Assembly: GCF_025837095.1 (NCBI RefSeq)
Contig: NZ_CP107551.1
Location: forward strand, 2,090,352-2,154,351
DNA from: Rhodococcus sp. Z13
GTDB taxonomy: Bacteria > Actinomycetota > Actinomycetes > Mycobacteriales > Mycobacteriaceae
Direction: 5' to 3'
Length of the DNA: 64,000 nt
Shown: piece after piece, positions 12,341 through 24,829 of the stretch
Layout: every line of letters starts with the position of its first letter
How positions within the stretch are numbered: the stretch's first letter is position 1
Translations under genes and position numbers: made by a program
The notes under the pieces: model-generated
What the model saw: the letters and a program-made list of their open reading frames with translations, nothing else
Told to the model about the DNA's origin: nothing
The model's database searches: none

Positions 12341-13264
12341 ATGCGCGTGGTCTTCGCGGGCACACCCGAACCCGCCGTCCCGTCCCTGCTCCGGTTCATC
12401 GAGTCGTCCCGCCACGAGGTGGTCGCGGTCGTCACACGGCCCGACACCACCGCCGGCCGTGGCCGTAAGGTCGTGCGCTCCGCCGTCGGGAAGGTCGCCG
12501 ACGAACACGGCATCGAGGTCCTCACCCCGGCGTCACCGCGCGACCCGGAGTTCGTCGCCCGCCTGACCGAACTCGCCCCCGACTGCTGTCCCGTCGTCGC
12601 TTACGGCGCGCTGCTCCCGCAGCACGTCCTCGACATCCCCACCCACGGCTGGGTCAACCTGCACTTCTCGCTGCTGCCCGCCTGGCGCGGCGCCGCACCG
12701 GTGCAGGCCGCCATCGCGGCCGGCGACGAGATCACCGGCGCGAGCACCTTCCGGATCGAGGTCGACCTCGACACCGGCCCGGTCTACGGGGTCGTCACCG
12801 AGACCATCCGCCCCACCGACACGGCCGGGGACCTGCTCGACCGCCTCGCCGACGCCGGCGCGAACCTGCTCGTGTCCACCCTCGACGGGATCGAGGACGG
12901 CATCCTCACCCCGGCCCCGCAATCCGCCGAGGGCGTGTCCTATGCACCCAAGGTCACCGTCGAGTCGGCGCGGGTCCAGTGGACGCTGCCGGCCCACGTC
13001 GTCGACCGGCGCATCCGCGCCGTCACCCCCGCGCCGGGCGCCTGGACCATGATCGGCGACCTGCGCGTCAAGCTCGGCCCGGTCACCGTCACCGAGGAGA
13101 CACTCGAGCCGGGCGAACTCGAGATCCGCAAGAAGGCCGTGCTCGTCGGCACCGGCACCACCGCCGTGCAGCTCGGCACGGTCCAGCCGCAGGGCAAGAA
13201 GCCGATGGCCGCCACGGACTGGGCGCGCGGCGCCCGCCTCGACCCGAAGGTGCGTGCACAGTGA
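12341..13264 (+). CDS. fmt: Methionyl-tRNA formyltransferase
   Basis: Fmt formylates the initiator Met-tRNA using 10-formyltetrahydrofolate. The 307-residue protein shows [16 protein letters not shown] at the N terminus, the folate-site [16 protein letters not shown] motif and the C-terminal OB-like domain ending in ARLDPKV. The ATG directly follows a stop codon of a possible short upstream frame (TGAC-ATG). The stop overlaps the rsmB GTG by 4 bp (GTGA), so both are translated together. Confidence 0.97.
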   Translation: MRVVFAGTPEPAVPSLLRFIESSRHEVVAVVTRPDTTAGRGRKVVRSAVGKVADEHGIEVLTPASPRDPEFVARLTELAPDCCPVVAYGALLPQHVLDIPTHGWVNLHFSLLPAWRGAAPVQAAIAAGDEITGASTFRIEVDLDTGPVYGVVTETIRPTDTAGDLLDRLADAGANLLVSTLDGIEDGILTPAPQSAEGVSYAPKVTVESARVQWTLPAHVVDRRIRAVTPAPGAWTMIGDLRVKLGPVTVTEETLEPGELEIRKKAVLVGTGTTAVQLGTVQPQGKKPMAATDWARGARLDPKVRAQ

Positions 13265-14769
13265 CCGACACCGGCCGACCCCGCGGAGCGGGACGCAATC
13301 CCGGTGGCCGCGGCGGCCGGAACTCCGGCGGACGCACCGGCAGGAACACCGACCGCACGGGCAACGAGGGCAACCGCGCCGGAGGTGGCTCCGCGTCGCG
13401 CCGCCACCGCCGCCCGGCCCGCTCGGACGTCGACCCGGCCCGGATCGTCGCCCGCGACGTGCTGCGGGCCGTGCGCGAACGCGATGCCTACGCCAACCTG
13501 GTGCTGCCGACCCTGCTGCGGGAACGCAAGCTCGACGCGCGGGACGCCGCCCTCGCCACCGAACTGACCTACGGCGCCGCGCGCGCCCAGGGCCTGCTCG
13601 ACGCCGTGATCGCCGACGCCGCCAACCGTCCCGTCGACGAGATCGACGGCGCCCTCCTCGACGTGCTGCGGCTCGGTGCCTACCAGCTGCTGCGCACCCG
13701 CGTCGCCCCGCACGCCGCGGTCGCGACGAGCGTCGACCTGGTGCGTTCCGAGTTCGGTTCCGGCCGCGCCGGTTTCGTCAACGCCGTGCTGCGCCGGGTG
13801 GGGGAGCGCACCGAGGAGGAATGGATCGACCGCCTCGCCCCCGACGCGGAGCGCGACCCCGTCGGCCACCTCGCCTTCCGCTACGCGCATCCGGTGTGGA
13901 TCGCGCAGGCCTTCGCGCACGCGCTCGGCGCGGACGCCTCCGAACTGTCGGAGGTCCTCGCCGCCGACGACGCCCGGCCCATCGTGCACCTCGTCGCCCG
14001 GCCCGGCGTCATCACCGCCGAGGAACTCGCGCTCGTCACCGGCGGTGAGATCGGCCCGTGGTCGCCCTACGCCGTACACCTCGACCACGGCGATCCCGGC
14101 CGCCTCGAACCCGTCCGCGACGGCATGGCCGCCGTGCAGGACGAGGGCAGCCAGCTCGTCGCCCGCGCCCTGACCCTCGCGCCGCTGCAGGGCGAGGACC
14201 GGGGCCGCTGGCTCGACCTGTGCGCCGGACCGGGCGGCAAGGCCGCGCTGCTCGGCTCCCTCGCCGCCATCGACGGGTTCACCGTCGACGCCGTCGAACC
14301 CGTCGAGCACCGCGCCGAACTGGTCCGCAAGACCGCCCGCGACCTGCCGGTCACCGTGCACGTCGCCGACGGCCGCGAGCCCGGCCTCGAACCCGGCTAC
14401 GACCGCATCCTCGTCGATGCGCCCTGCACCGGGCTCGGATCCCTGCGCCGGCGCCCCGAATCGCGGTGGCGGCGGCAACCCGGCGACGTCGCCGACCTCG
14501 TCCGGTTGCAGAAGGAACTGCTCGCCTCGGCGATCTCCCTGCTGCGCCCCGGCGGGGTGGTGCTCTACTCCACCTGCTCGCCGCACGTCTCCGAGACGGT
14601 CGCGGTGGTCTCCGACGCGGCGCGCCGACACGGTGTCGAACAACTCGACACCCGCGAACTCGTCCCCGGCGTACCCCGTGTGGGCGACGGCCCGGGGGTC
14701 CAGCTGTGGCCGCACCGGCACGGCACCGACGCGATGTTCATGGCGGCGCTGCGGAAACCGGTGAGCTGA
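13261..14769 (+). CDS. rsmB: 16S rRNA (cytosine-967-C5)-methyltransferase RsmB/Fmu
   Basis: RsmB methylates cytosine in 16S rRNA with S-adenosylmethionine. Residues 1-60 are a low-complexity Gly/Arg/Asn-rich tail (for example [19 protein letters not shown]), probably disordered RNA-binding sequence, followed by a NusB-like domain and the methyltransferase core: [14 protein letters not shown] for [18 protein letters not shown] and [11 protein letters not shown] holding the two catalytic cysteines. At 502 residues it is longer than the E. coli protein because of the tail. The GTG was chosen for the GTGA overlap with fmt. Confidence 0.95.
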   Translation: MTDTGRPRGAGRNPGGRGGRNSGGRTGRNTDRTGNEGNRAGGGSASRRHRRPARSDVDPARIVARDVLRAVRERDAYANLVLPTLLRERKLDARDAALATELTYGAARAQGLLDAVIADAANRPVDEIDGALLDVLRLGAYQLLRTRVAPHAAVATSVDLVRSEFGSGRAGFVNAVLRRVGERTEEEWIDRLAPDAERDPVGHLAFRYAHPVWIAQAFAHALGADASELSEVLAADDARPIVHLVARPGVITAEELALVTGGEIGPWSPYAVHLDHGDPGRLEPVRDGMAAVQDEGSQLVARALTLAPLQGEDRGRWLDLCAGPGGKAALLGSLAAIDGFTVDAVEPVEHRAELVRKTARDLPVTVHVADGREPGLEPGYDRILVDAPCTGLGSLRRRPESRWRRQPGDVADLVRLQKELLASAISLLRPGGVVLYSTCSPHVSETVAVVSDAARRHGVEQLDTRELVPGVPRVGDGPGVQLWPHRHGTDAMFMAALRKPVS

Positions 14770-14825
14770 CGGCACACGGGCGAGGCACGCGGGTGAGGAT
14801 CGTCGACGTTCCGGGCCGCGGCGCA

Positions 14826-14831
14826 TAGGGT
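14826..14831 (+). promoter_or_regulatory. -10 element for leaderless pfkB
   Basis: TAGGGT lies 7 nt before the GTG of the PfkB gene, the spacing expected when transcription starts at the first base of the start codon. No ribosome binding site is visible between them. Confidence 0.55.
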
Positions 14832-14838
14832 CGGACCC

Positions 14839-15783
14839 GTGCCCGACATCGTCACGCTGACCCTGAATCCGGCCCTGGACGTCACGACCTTCACCGACGC
14901 GGTCGTCCCGACCCGCAAGCTGCGCTGCGACGAGCCCCTCTACGACGCCGGTGGCGGCGGCGTGAACGTCGCGAAGGTCGCGCGGGTGCTCGGCGTATCG
15001 GCTGCCGCGGTCTACCCGGCGGGTGGGGCGCGCGGCGAGCAGATGAGCGGTCTGCTCGACGACGACCGGATCGAGGAGCACATCGTCCCGATCGCCGGGT
15101 CCACCCGCGAGTGCTTCACCGCCATCGACCGCACCAGCGGCCAGGAGTACCGTTTCGTCACCCCGGGCCCGGAACTGACGGCCGAGGAGCAGGAACGCTG
15201 CCTCGCCACCCTCGAGAAGGTCGCCGAGGGCGCGAAGTTCGTGGTGGCCAGCGGCAGCTTCCCGCCCGGCGTGCCCGGCACCTTCGTGCGCCGGATCGCC
15301 GTGGTGGCCCGCGAGGCCGGTGCCCGCTTCGTCCTCGACTCCTCGGGCGATGCGCTGACCAGCATCGACTCGGGTGTCTTCCTCGTCAAACCCAGCCTCG
15401 ACGAACTGTGCGAGTGGGCCGGGCGGGACCTGCCGACCACCGGCGAACAGGTCGCCGCCGCCCGGGAACTCGTCACCTCGGGTGTCACGGAGGTCGTCGT
15501 GGTGTCCCTCGGCGCGGACGGCGCGATCCTGGTCACCGCCGACGAGGCCGTGCACGTCCCGGCCCTGGCCGTGAAGGTGCGCAGCGCGGTCGGCGCCGGC
15601 GACAGCATGGTCGCCGGTCTCGTCGTGGGACTGCTGCAGGAGCGGTCGCTGTACGACGCGCTCGCCCTCGGCACCGCCTGCGCCACCGCGGCGCTGCTCA
15701 CCGCGGGCAGTCACGTCTGCCGGCGCGAGGACATCGACCGGTTCGACGTGCTCGCGCGGGCCACTCGCTCGGCCACGCGGTAG
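14839..15783 (+). CDS. pfkB: 6-phosphofructokinase II (PfkB family)
   Basis: The 314-residue protein is a ribokinase-family sugar kinase closest in pattern to E. coli Pfk-2: it opens with IVTLTLNPALDVTTF and KLRCDEPLYDAGGGGVNVAK, has ASGSFPPGVP and VLDSSGDAL, and the anion-hole VGAGDSMVAG with the catalytic Asp near the C terminus. It should phosphorylate fructose-6-phosphate; tagatose-6-phosphate or fructose-1-phosphate are alternatives for the family. It is set between rsmB and a convergent mannosyltransferase gene, whose 3' end overlaps it by 73 bp. A TAGGGT element 7 nt before the GTG suggests a leaderless mRNA. Confidence 0.9.
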   Translation: MPDIVTLTLNPALDVTTFTDAVVPTRKLRCDEPLYDAGGGGVNVAKVARVLGVSAAAVYPAGGARGEQMSGLLDDDRIEEHIVPIAGSTRECFTAIDRTSGQEYRFVTPGPELTAEEQERCLATLEKVAEGAKFVVASGSFPPGVPGTFVRRIAVVAREAGARFVLDSSGDALTSIDSGVFLVKPSLDELCEWAGRDLPTTGEQVAAARELVTSGVTEVVVVSLGADGAILVTADEAVHVPALAVKVRSAVGAGDSMVAGLVVGLLQERSLYDALALGTACATAALLTAGSHVCRREDIDRFDVLARATRSATR

Positions 15784-16991
15784 CGCAGCAGCACGGCCGC
15801 GACGGTGGCGGCGAAGAGCAGGGGATAGGCGCACTGCAGAAGGGTGCGCAGCACCGGTTCGGCGGGCGTCATGAAGATGCCGATCGCCACCACCCCGTCC
15901 GGATAGGAGCGGTACCAGGCGAGCAGGGGCACGACCACGGCCGCCGGCAACAGGTAACCCCACCAGCGCCGCCACCGCGCGGCCCGGTCCAGGCACACCA
16001 CGAGCAGCGGCACGGTCCACACCCAGTGGTGTCCCCACGAGAACGGGGAGACCATCGGTGCGGTCAGTCCGCACAGGGTCAGCGCCGGCAACTGCTCCCC
16101 GTGCCGGTGGGCGAGGCGGGCGGCCCACAGTCCGGCGGCCGCGACCAGCGCCGCGCACAGCAGCCACGCCCACACCGGGGGCTCCTCGGTGTGCAGGGCG
16201 CGGGCGAGGATCCCGCGGATCGACTGGTTCGCGGGGGAGGAGATCAGCCCGATGCGGTCCGACCGCACGATCGCGTCGGTGAAGTACGTCCAGGCGTCGG
16301 AGAAGATCACCACGAAGCCGGCGAGCACGGTCGCGGCGAAGGTGACCGTCGCGACGAGCGCTGCGCGCCACTGCCGTACCACCGCGAGGTAGAGGACGAA
16401 GAAGGCGGGGGTCAGCTTCAGGCCCGCGGCCAGGCCCACCCCGATGCCGCGCAGCCGCGCGGTCTCCGGCCGGGTCAGATCCCACAGCACCAGCACCAGC
16501 AGCACCAGGTTGATCTGCCCCAGCCAGACGGTCATGCGCACCGGTTCGAGCCAGGTGCACGCCACCGCCAGCCCCAGGCTCACGACCCGCATCCGGGTGG
16601 TGTCCGCGTACCCGAGGGCCCGCCAGCTCAGCCACACCGCCAGGTACAACAGCACCGCGTTCGTCACGTGCGTGACGAGGAAGGTGGCGGGGACCGACAG
16701 CACCGACAGCGGCACGAAGACCAGCGCCGCGAAGGGCGGATAGGTGAAGGGCAGCAGGTCGAACAGTACGAAGCCGTACAGCGGCTCCGAGGTGCGCACG
16801 GTCCACCCGCCGTGGCGGTAGACCACCGCGTCGACCGCGTTGCCGAACAGGCCGTAGTGGCCGCTGAAGCCGAGCAGTCGATCGTGCGCGAGGAAGGCAC
16901 CCAGGGCGAGGAGGAGGGCGACGGCCGGCCACCAACGGGGCAGCAACGCCCCCTCGGGGGTCGCGCGTTCGTGTTCCCGCTGCTCGCTCAC
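15711..16991 (-). CDS. GT87-family polyprenyl-phosphomannose-dependent mannosyltransferase
   Basis: This 426-residue integral membrane protein has about ten hydrophobic segments and matches the DUF2029/GT87 family of alpha-(1,2)-mannosyltransferases, which use polyprenyl-phosphate-mannose on the outer face of the membrane to decorate lipomannan, PIM or arabinogalactan-type glycans. Visible family features include an early periplasmic acidic residue in AVDAVVYRHGG, the conserved LPFTYPPFAALVFVPL stretch and the SWGHHWVWTVPLLV segment. The GTG start is 6 nt after a TAGGTT element on the minus strand. Its 3' end overlaps the convergent pfkB. The acceptor cannot be told from sequence. Confidence 0.85.
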   Translation of the reverse strand: MSEQREHERATPEGALLPRWWPAVALLLALGAFLAHDRLLGFSGHYGLFGNAVDAVVYRHGGWTVRTSEPLYGFVLFDLLPFTYPPFAALVFVPLSVLSVPATFLVTHVTNAVLLYLAVWLSWRALGYADTTRMRVVSLGLAVACTWLEPVRMTVWLGQINLVLLVLVLWDLTRPETARLRGIGVGLAAGLKLTPAFFVLYLAVVRQWRAALVATVTFAATVLAGFVVIFSDAWTYFTDAIVRSDRIGLISSPANQSIRGILARALHTEEPPVWAWLLCAALVAAAGLWAARLAHRHGEQLPALTLCGLTAPMVSPFSWGHHWVWTVPLLVVCLDRAARWRRWWGYLLPAAVVVPLLAWYRSYPDGVVAIGIFMTPAEPVLRTLLQCAYPLLFAATVAAVLLRYRVAERVARASTSNRSMSSRRQT

Positions 16992-16997
16992 ACTCCG

Positions 16998-17003
16998 AAC
17001 CTA
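16998..17003 (-). promoter_or_regulatory. -10 element for the leaderless GT87 gene
   Basis: On the minus strand TAGGTT is followed by 6 nt and then the GTG start, the leaderless layout. Confidence 0.55.
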
Positions 17004-17073
17004 GGCTGACAGTCTCGCAGAGCGGCGCATTTCGGCAGGCCGCCCGGCGCGCGCCGACCGTCACGCACCGCAC

Positions 17074-17079
17074 TAGACT
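17074..17079 (+). promoter_or_regulatory. -10 element for rpe
   Basis: TAGACT ends 8 nt before the rpe GTG, so the message is probably leaderless or nearly so. It would drive the rpe-ribD-ribE-ribBA-ribH run. Confidence 0.5.
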
Positions 17080-17087
17080 CGATCGAC

Positions 17088-17771
17088 GTGGCCCACCCGA
17101 TGATCGCTCCCTCGATTCTGTCCGCGGACTTCGCCCGCCTCGCCGACGAGGCGCAAGCCGTCGCCGGTGCCGACTGGCTCCACGTCGACGTCATGGACGC
17201 GCACTTCGTGCCGAACCTCACCCTCGGCCTGCCCGTCGTGCAGTCGCTGCTGAAAGCGACCGACATCCCGCTCGACTGCCACCTGATGATCGAGGACCCG
17301 GGCCGCTGGGCGCCGCCCTACGCCGAGGCGGGCGCCCACAACGTGACCTTCCACGCCGAGGCCGCCGACGATCCCGTCGCCGTCGCCCGCGACATCCGCG
17401 CCGCCGGCGGCAAGGCCGGGCTGTCCGTCAAGCCCGGCACGCCCATCGAGCCCTATCTCGAGATCCTGAAGGAATTCGACACGCTCCTGGTGATGAGCGT
17501 CGAACCCGGCTTCGGTGGTCAGTCCTTCATCCCCGATGTCCTCGACAAGGCCCGCAAGGTGCGACGTCTCGTGGACTCGGGTGAACTGCGCCTGCTCGTC
17601 GAGATCGACGGCGGTATCAACCCCGACACCATCGAGCAGGCCGCCGAGGCCGGCGTCGACTGCTTCGTCGCGGGTTCGGCCGTCTACGGCGCCGCGGACC
17701 CCGGTGAGGCCGTCCGCAAGCTGCGCGCGCAGGCCGGGGTCGCATCCCCGCACCTCTCCCTCGCGCCGTGA
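17088..17771 (+). CDS. rpe: Ribulose-phosphate 3-epimerase
   Basis: Rpe interconverts ribulose-5-phosphate and xylulose-5-phosphate in the pentose phosphate pathway. The 227-residue TIM barrel shows [13 protein letters not shown], the metal-site [39 protein letters not shown] and EIDGGI near the end. The stop overlaps the ribD GTG by 4 bp. Placing rpe ahead of riboflavin genes is logical because ribulose-5-phosphate is the substrate of the RibB half of RibBA. Confidence 0.97.
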   Translation: MAHPMIAPSILSADFARLADEAQAVAGADWLHVDVMDAHFVPNLTLGLPVVQSLLKATDIPLDCHLMIEDPGRWAPPYAEAGAHNVTFHAEAADDPVAVARDIRAAGGKAGLSVKPGTPIEPYLEILKEFDTLLVMSVEPGFGGQSFIPDVLDKARKVRRLVDSGELRLLVEIDGGINPDTIEQAAEAGVDCFVAGSAVYGAADPGEAVRKLRAQAGVASPHLSLAP

Positions 17772-18787
17772 CGGCACCCGGGATCACCGAGGCGCTGCAG
17801 TTCGCGCTCGACGCCTCGGAGTCCGTACGCGGCACCACGAGCCCGAATCCGCCCGTGGGCGCGGTGATCCTCGACGCCGACGGGCGGATCGCCGGGGTCG
17901 GGGCCACGGCACCTCCGGGCGGCCCGCATGCCGAGGTCCGCGCGCTGGCCGCGGCCGGTGACCGGGCCCGCGGCGGCACCGCCGTCGTCACCCTCGAACC
18001 GTGCAACCACACCGGCCGCACCGGGCCGTGCGCGCAGGCGCTCATCGCCGCGGGCATCCGGACCGTGTACTACTCGGTGCCCGACCCGAACCCCATCGCC
18101 GGGGGCGGCGCCGACACCCTGCGCGCCGCCGGGATCACGGTGCACCCCGGTCTCGGGGCCGAGGCCGTCCTCCAGGGGCCGCTGCGCGCCTGGCTGCACC
18201 GGCAGCGCACCGGCCGGCCGCACGTGACGTGGAAGTTCGCGGCGTCCCTCGACGGCCGCAGCGCCGCGGCGGACGGCACGAGCAAGTGGATCTCCGGTCC
18301 CGAATCGCGTGCGCGCGTGCACGATCAGCGCAGCCGCCTCGACGCGATAGTCGTCGGCACCGGCACCGTCCTCGCCGACGACCCGTGGCTGACCGCCCGG
18401 CTGCCCGACGGTGAACTCGCCCCGCACCAGCCGCTGCGCGTGGTGGTCGGCACCCGTGAGATCCCCACCTCCGCACGGGTTCTCGACGACGCCGCCCCGA
18501 CGCTGGTGCTGCGCACCCACGACGTGCAGGAGGTGATCGCCGCGCTCGGTGACCATCCCGACGTGCTGCTCGAGGGCGGCCCGCGGCTCGCCGGGGCGTT
18601 CCTCGCCGCGGGCTGCGTCGACCGCATCCAGGCCTACATCGCCCCGGTCCTGCTCGGGGCCGGGACGGCCGCAGTCGAGGACGCGGGCGTGAGCACGATC
18701 GCCGAGGCGCTACGGTTCCGTCGGGAGCGCGTCGAGACGGTCGGCTCCGATGTGCTGTTGAGTCTCGTCCCGGAACGGGACGCGTGA
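17768..18787 (+). CDS. ribD: Riboflavin biosynthesis deaminase/reductase
   Basis: RibD deaminates and then reduces the pyrimidine made by GTP cyclohydrolase II. The N-terminal deaminase carries the zinc site HAEVRAL and [12 protein letters not shown]; the C-terminal reductase starts around [18 protein letters not shown] and includes [17 protein letters not shown] and [13 protein letters not shown]. The length is 339 residues. Its GTG overlaps the rpe stop (GTGA). In M. tuberculosis the p55 and lprG genes separate ribG from ribC, but here ribE follows within 35 bp. Confidence 0.96.
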   Translation: MTAPGITEALQFALDASESVRGTTSPNPPVGAVILDADGRIAGVGATAPPGGPHAEVRALAAAGDRARGGTAVVTLEPCNHTGRTGPCAQALIAAGIRTVYYSVPDPNPIAGGGADTLRAAGITVHPGLGAEAVLQGPLRAWLHRQRTGRPHVTWKFAASLDGRSAAADGTSKWISGPESRARVHDQRSRLDAIVVGTGTVLADDPWLTARLPDGELAPHQPLRVVVGTREIPTSARVLDDAAPTLVLRTHDVQEVIAALGDHPDVLLEGGPRLAGAFLAAGCVDRIQAYIAPVLLGAGTAAVEDAGVSTIAEALRFRRERVETVGSDVLLSLVPERDA

Positions 18788-18821
18788 GCCCGGTCCCCGA
18801 TCGGGAGTGAAGGAGCGGAAC

Positions 18822-19427
18822 ATGTTCACCGGCATCGTCGAGGAACTGGGTGAGATCGTCGCCAAGGAGGATCTCGCCGACGCGGCGCGGTTCACCGTGC
18901 GCGGACCGTTGGTGACCTCCGACGCCAAGCACGGCGACTCGATCGCCGTCAACGGCGTGTGCCTGACCGTCGTCGACGTCCTCGACGGCGGCAGCTTCAC
19001 CGCCGACGTGATGCTGGAGACCCTGAACCGCTCGTCGCTGGGGCAGCTCGCCGTCGGCGGCCGGGTCAATCTCGAACGCGCCGCGGCGCTGAACAGCCGG
19101 CTCGGCGGGCACCTCGTGCAGGGCCACGTCGACGCCACCGGCACCGTGCTGTCGCGCACCCCCTCGGAGAACTGGACGGTCGTGCGCATCGCGCTGCCGG
19201 CCGAGATCTCCCGCTACGTGGTCGAGAAGGGATCGATCACGGTCGACGGTGTGTCCCTGACGGTCTCGGGGCTCGGCGGCGAGCCGGGCGAGGAGTGGTT
19301 CGAGATCTCGCTGATCCCCACCACCCTGGCGCTGACCACGCTCGGGACCGCCGAACCGGGCACCCTCGTCAACCTCGAGGTCGACGTGATCGCCAAGTAT
19401 GTGGAGCGCCTGCAGAACGCGCGATGA
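18822..19427 (+). CDS. ribE: Riboflavin synthase alpha chain
   Basis: This enzyme dismutates two lumazine molecules to riboflavin. The 201-residue protein opens with the family signature [12 protein letters not shown] and has two similar barrels, one with [20 protein letters not shown] and [13 protein letters not shown]. The ATG at 18822 is supported by AAGGAGCGG just upstream; an in-frame GTG at 18807 lies inside that site and is less likely. The gene is called ribC in mycobacteria. No FMN riboswitch is visible before it. Confidence 0.96.
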   Translation: MFTGIVEELGEIVAKEDLADAARFTVRGPLVTSDAKHGDSIAVNGVCLTVVDVLDGGSFTADVMLETLNRSSLGQLAVGGRVNLERAAALNSRLGGHLVQGHVDATGTVLSRTPSENWTVVRIALPAEISRYVVEKGSITVDGVSLTVSGLGGEPGEEWFEISLIPTTLALTTLGTAEPGTLVNLEVDVIAKYVERLQNAR

Positions 19428-19501
19428 CGCGTCGTAGTGTGGAGCACGACAAATGGACGCGGAGCCCGAGTCGTCCGGATAGAGAGTTGGAGTCCAGGGA
19501 A

Positions 19502-21734
<2,233 letters not shown>

Positions 21735-21743
21735 CCTGGACCC

Positions 21744-23861
21744 GTGCCCGACCCCTCGACATACCGCCCCGCCCCCGGCACCATCCCCACGGAGCCGGGG
21801 GTGTACAAATTCCGCGACCCCCACGGCCGGGTCGTCTACGTCGGCAAGGCCAAGAGTCTGCGCTCACGCCTGAACTCCTATTTCGCCGACATCGCCTCGC
21901 TGCACCCGCGTACCCGGCAGATGGTCACCACCGCGGGCAGCGTCGAGTGGACGGTGGTGCGCACCGAGGTCGAGGCGCTCCAGCTCGAGTACAACTGGAT
22001 CAAGGAGTTCGATCCGCGGTTCAACGTCCGCTACCGCGACGACAAGACCTACCCGATGCTCGCGGTCACCCTCGACGAGGAGTATCCGCGGCTGTTCGTC
22101 TACCGCGGCCCGCGCCGCAAGGGCGTGCGCTATTTCGGTCCCTACTCCCACGCGTGGGCGATCCGCGAGACCCTCGACCTGCTGCTGCGGGTGTTCCCCT
22201 CGCGCACCTGCTCGGCCGGGGTGTTCAAGCGGCACACCCAGATGGACCGGCCCTGCCTGCTCGGCTACATCGACAAGTGCTCGGCGCCGTGCGTCGGGCG
22301 CGTCTCCGCCGCGGAGCACCGCCGCATCGTCGAGGACTTCTGCGACTTCCTCGCCGGCCGCACGGACCGCCTCGTCCGCGACGTGGAGAAACGGATGCAG
22401 GCTGCCGCCGAGGAACTGGACTTCGAGGCCGCGGCGCGGCTGCGCGACGACCTCGGCGCGCTGCGCAAGGCCCTCGAGAAGCAGGCCGTGGTGCTCGGCG
22501 ACGGCACCGACGCCGACCTCGTCGCCTTCGCCACCGACGACCTCGAGGTGGCGGTGCAGGTCTTCCACGTCCGCGGCGGGCGCGTGCGGGGTCAGCGCGG
22601 TTGGGTCGTCGAGAAGTCGGGAGACGTCCTCGACCGCCCCGAGGATCGCGACACTCCGCCGGAGACCGACGCAGCCGGTGCCGGTGCAGCCGGTGCCGAC
22701 GCCGAGGAGACGTCACTGCTCGTCGAGCAGTTCCTCACCCAGTTCTACGGCGAGGAGGCCGCCCTCGACACCGGGGACGACACCGCGAGCGAGACCAGCG
22801 CGGTGCCCCGCGAGGTGCTCGTGCCCGCCCTGCCGCCGGACCCGGAGGAGATGAGTCGGTGGCTCGCCGGCCTGCGCGGTGGACCGGTCCGGCTGCGGGT
22901 GCCGCAGCGCGGCGACAAGAAGGCCCTCGCCGAGACCGTCGAACGCAACGCGAAAGAGGCTCTCGCCCAGCACAAACTGCGCCGCGCGGGTGACTTCAAC
23001 GCCCGCTCCGCGGCCCTGCAGGGCATCCAGGAGGCCCTCGACCTCGACACCGCGCCGCTGCGCATCGAGTGCGTCGACATCAGTCACGTGCAGGGCACCG
23101 ACGTCGTCGCCTCGCTCGTCGTGTTCGAGGACGGATTGCCCCGCAAGTCGGACTACCGCCACTACGCGATCAAGGAGGCCGCCGGCGACGGACACAGCGA
23201 CGACGTCGCCTCCATCGCCGAGGTGACCCGGCGCCGCTTCCTGCGCCACAACCGCGACCTCGCCTCGGAGACCAACGGGGGCGACCTCGCTCCCGCGGCC
23301 GCGCTCGACCCCGCCACGGGCCGGCCCCGCCGGTTCGCCTACCCACCGAACCTGTTCGTCGTCGACGGCGGTGCCCCGCAGGTCGCGGCCGCCGCGGAGG
23401 TACTCGAGGAGCTCGGGGTCACCGACGTCGCGGTCGTCGGACTCGCCAAGCGACTCGAGGAGGTGTGGGTGCCGGGGGAGGAGGATCCGGTGATCCTGCC
23501 GCGCACCAGTGAGTCGCTGTTCCTTCTGCAGCGCATCCGCGACGAGGCGCACCGCTTCGCGATCACCTACCACCGCAGCAAGCGGTCCAAGCGGATGACG
23601 GCCTCCGCCCTCGACGGCGTGCCCGGCCTCGGTCCCACCCGCCGCAAGGCGCTCGTCACCCATTTCGGGTCCGTCGCCCGGTTGCGGGAGGCGAGCATCG
23701 AGGAGATCACCGCCGTGCCGGGGATCGGCCGGGTCACCGCCCGCGCCGTGCTCGACGCGCTGCGCGGCCCCGAAGCCGGGGTCGCGGATGCAGGCGACAC
23801 GCCGGTGGGCGATGATGGCTCCGTCGGCGTGTCGGGAGTACGAGCGGAGTCTGAACAGTGA
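21744..23861 (+). CDS. uvrC: Excinuclease ABC subunit C
   Basis: UvrC makes both incisions around a DNA lesion in nucleotide excision repair. The order of domains is: GIY-YIG nuclease ([20 protein letters not shown]), cysteine-containing region ([16 protein letters not shown]), UVR domain for UvrB (about residues 210-245), RNase H-like nuclease ([19 protein letters not shown]) and a tandem helix-hairpin-helix tail ([17 protein letters not shown] and [13 protein letters not shown]). It is 705 residues, with an Ala/Gly/Glu/Asp-rich insertion around residue 310 ([16 protein letters not shown]). The stop overlaps rapZ (GTGA). Confidence 0.98.
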   Translation: MPDPSTYRPAPGTIPTEPGVYKFRDPHGRVVYVGKAKSLRSRLNSYFADIASLHPRTRQMVTTAGSVEWTVVRTEVEALQLEYNWIKEFDPRFNVRYRDDKTYPMLAVTLDEEYPRLFVYRGPRRKGVRYFGPYSHAWAIRETLDLLLRVFPSRTCSAGVFKRHTQMDRPCLLGYIDKCSAPCVGRVSAAEHRRIVEDFCDFLAGRTDRLVRDVEKRMQAAAEELDFEAAARLRDDLGALRKALEKQAVVLGDGTDADLVAFATDDLEVAVQVFHVRGGRVRGQRGWVVEKSGDVLDRPEDRDTPPETDAAGAGAAGADAEETSLLVEQFLTQFYGEEAALDTGDDTASETSAVPREVLVPALPPDPEEMSRWLAGLRGGPVRLRVPQRGDKKALAETVERNAKEALAQHKLRRAGDFNARSAALQGIQEALDLDTAPLRIECVDISHVQGTDVVASLVVFEDGLPRKSDYRHYAIKEAAGDGHSDDVASIAEVTRRRFLRHNRDLASETNGGDLAPAAALDPATGRPRRFAYPPNLFVVDGGAPQVAAAAEVLEELGVTDVAVVGLAKRLEEVWVPGEEDPVILPRTSESLFLLQRIRDEAHRFAITYHRSKRSKRMTASALDGVPGLGPTRRKALVTHFGSVARLREASIEEITAVPGIGRVTARAVLDALRGPEAGVADAGDTPVGDDGSVGVSGVRAESEQ

Positions 23862-24829
23862 CCGGAACGAGTCGGATCCCCGAGGCAACGGGCGCGAACG
23901 ACGGGCAGCGCGCTGCTGAACAGGATGCGCAGCGCGCTGCTGAACAGGATGCGCAGCGCGCCGCGGAGGTCATCGTGGTCACCGGCCTGTCCGGCGCGGG
24001 CCTGAGCACCGCGGCCACCGCCCTCGAGGACCTCGGGTGGTACGTGGTCGAGAACCTGCCCCCGCAGCTGGTGTCGTCGATGATCGACCTCGCCGTGCAG
24101 GCTCGGCCGCCCCTGCAGCGCCTCGCCGTCGTGATGGATGTGCGCAGCCGGCTGTTCACCGGCGACCTCGAACGGGTCGTTGTCGACCTCGCATCGCGGC
24201 CGGTGCGGACCCGCGTGCTGTTCCTCGAGGCCACCGACCAGGTGCTCGTGCGGCGCTTCGAGCAGGTGCGACGCAGCCACCCGCTGCAGGCCGACACCGC
24301 CGACCGCACCCTTTCGCGCGGCATTGCCGTCGAACGGGCCCAGCTCGCACCCATCAAGGGCGCCGCCGACCTGGTCATCGACACCTCGGCGCTGTCCGGT
24401 CCGGAACTGCGCCGCAAGATCGAGGCGGCCTTCGGTGACGCAGGTTCCGACACCATCCAGGTCACCGTCGAGTCCTTCGGATTCAAGTACGGCCTGCCGA
24501 TGGACTCCGATCTCGTCTGCGACGTGCGGTTCCTGCCCAATCCCCACTGGATCGCCGAACTGCGCCCGCACACCGGGCAGGACGCCGCGGTCCGCGACTA
24601 TGTACTCTCCCGCGACGGTGCCGAGGAGTATCTCGCCACCTACCATCGGCTGCTCGATCTGACAGCGGCCGGTTACCGTCGGGAGGGGAAGCGTTACATG
24701 ACGATCGCGGTCGGATGCACCGGAGGAAAGCACCGCAGCGTGGCGATGGCGGAGGCGCTCGCCGCCAGACTCGAACGCGAACCCGACCTCACGGTGAACG
24801 TCGTCCACCGGGACCTGGGGCGCGAGTGA
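23858..24829 (+). CDS. rapZ: RapZ-family nucleotide-binding protein
   Basis: RapZ/YvcJ proteins bind nucleotides and, in enterobacteria, control GlmS through small RNAs; the actinobacterial role is less clear. The 323-residue protein has a P-loop GLSGAGLST in which the canonical Lys (GxSGSGKS) is Leu; the M. tuberculosis relative also lacks it (GAGRGT). The C-terminal core is well conserved: [41 protein letters not shown]. The N terminus carries a short repeat (QRAAEQDA twice) encoded by a perfect 24-bp tandem duplication. It overlaps uvrC and yvcK by 4 bp at each end in the conserved uvrC-rapZ-yvcK-whiA order. Confidence 0.93.
   Translation: MTGTSRIPEATGANDGQRAAEQDAQRAAEQDAQRAAEVIVVTGLSGAGLSTAATALEDLGWYVVENLPPQLVSSMIDLAVQARPPLQRLAVVMDVRSRLFTGDLERVVVDLASRPVRTRVLFLEATDQVLVRRFEQVRRSHPLQADTADRTLSRGIAVERAQLAPIKGAADLVIDTSALSGPELRRKIEAAFGDAGSDTIQVTVESFGFKYGLPMDSDLVCDVRFLPNPHWIAELRPHTGQDAAVRDYVLSRDGAEEYLATYHRLLDLTAAGYRREGKRYMTIAVGCTGGKHRSVAMAEALAARLEREPDLTVNVVHRDLGRE
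23906..23960 (+). repeat. 24-bp tandem repeat inside rapZ
   Basis: Two identical 24-bp units (23906-23929 and 23930-23953) are followed by the first 7 bases of a third. They encode [21 protein letters not shown] just before the first beta strand of RapZ. The multiple of three keeps the frame if copy number changes. Confidence 0.9.

Noticed and set aside
12940-17073. A 1377-codon open frame on the minus strand
   Set aside because: It lies opposite fmt, rsmB and pfkB, and opposite or out of frame with the GT87 gene, is Arg/Gly/Ala-rich without any domain, and is a product of high GC third positions.
18788-18821. FMN riboswitch before ribE
   Set aside because: Only 34 bases separate ribD and ribE and no conserved FMN-aptamer pattern is visible; the same holds upstream of rpe.
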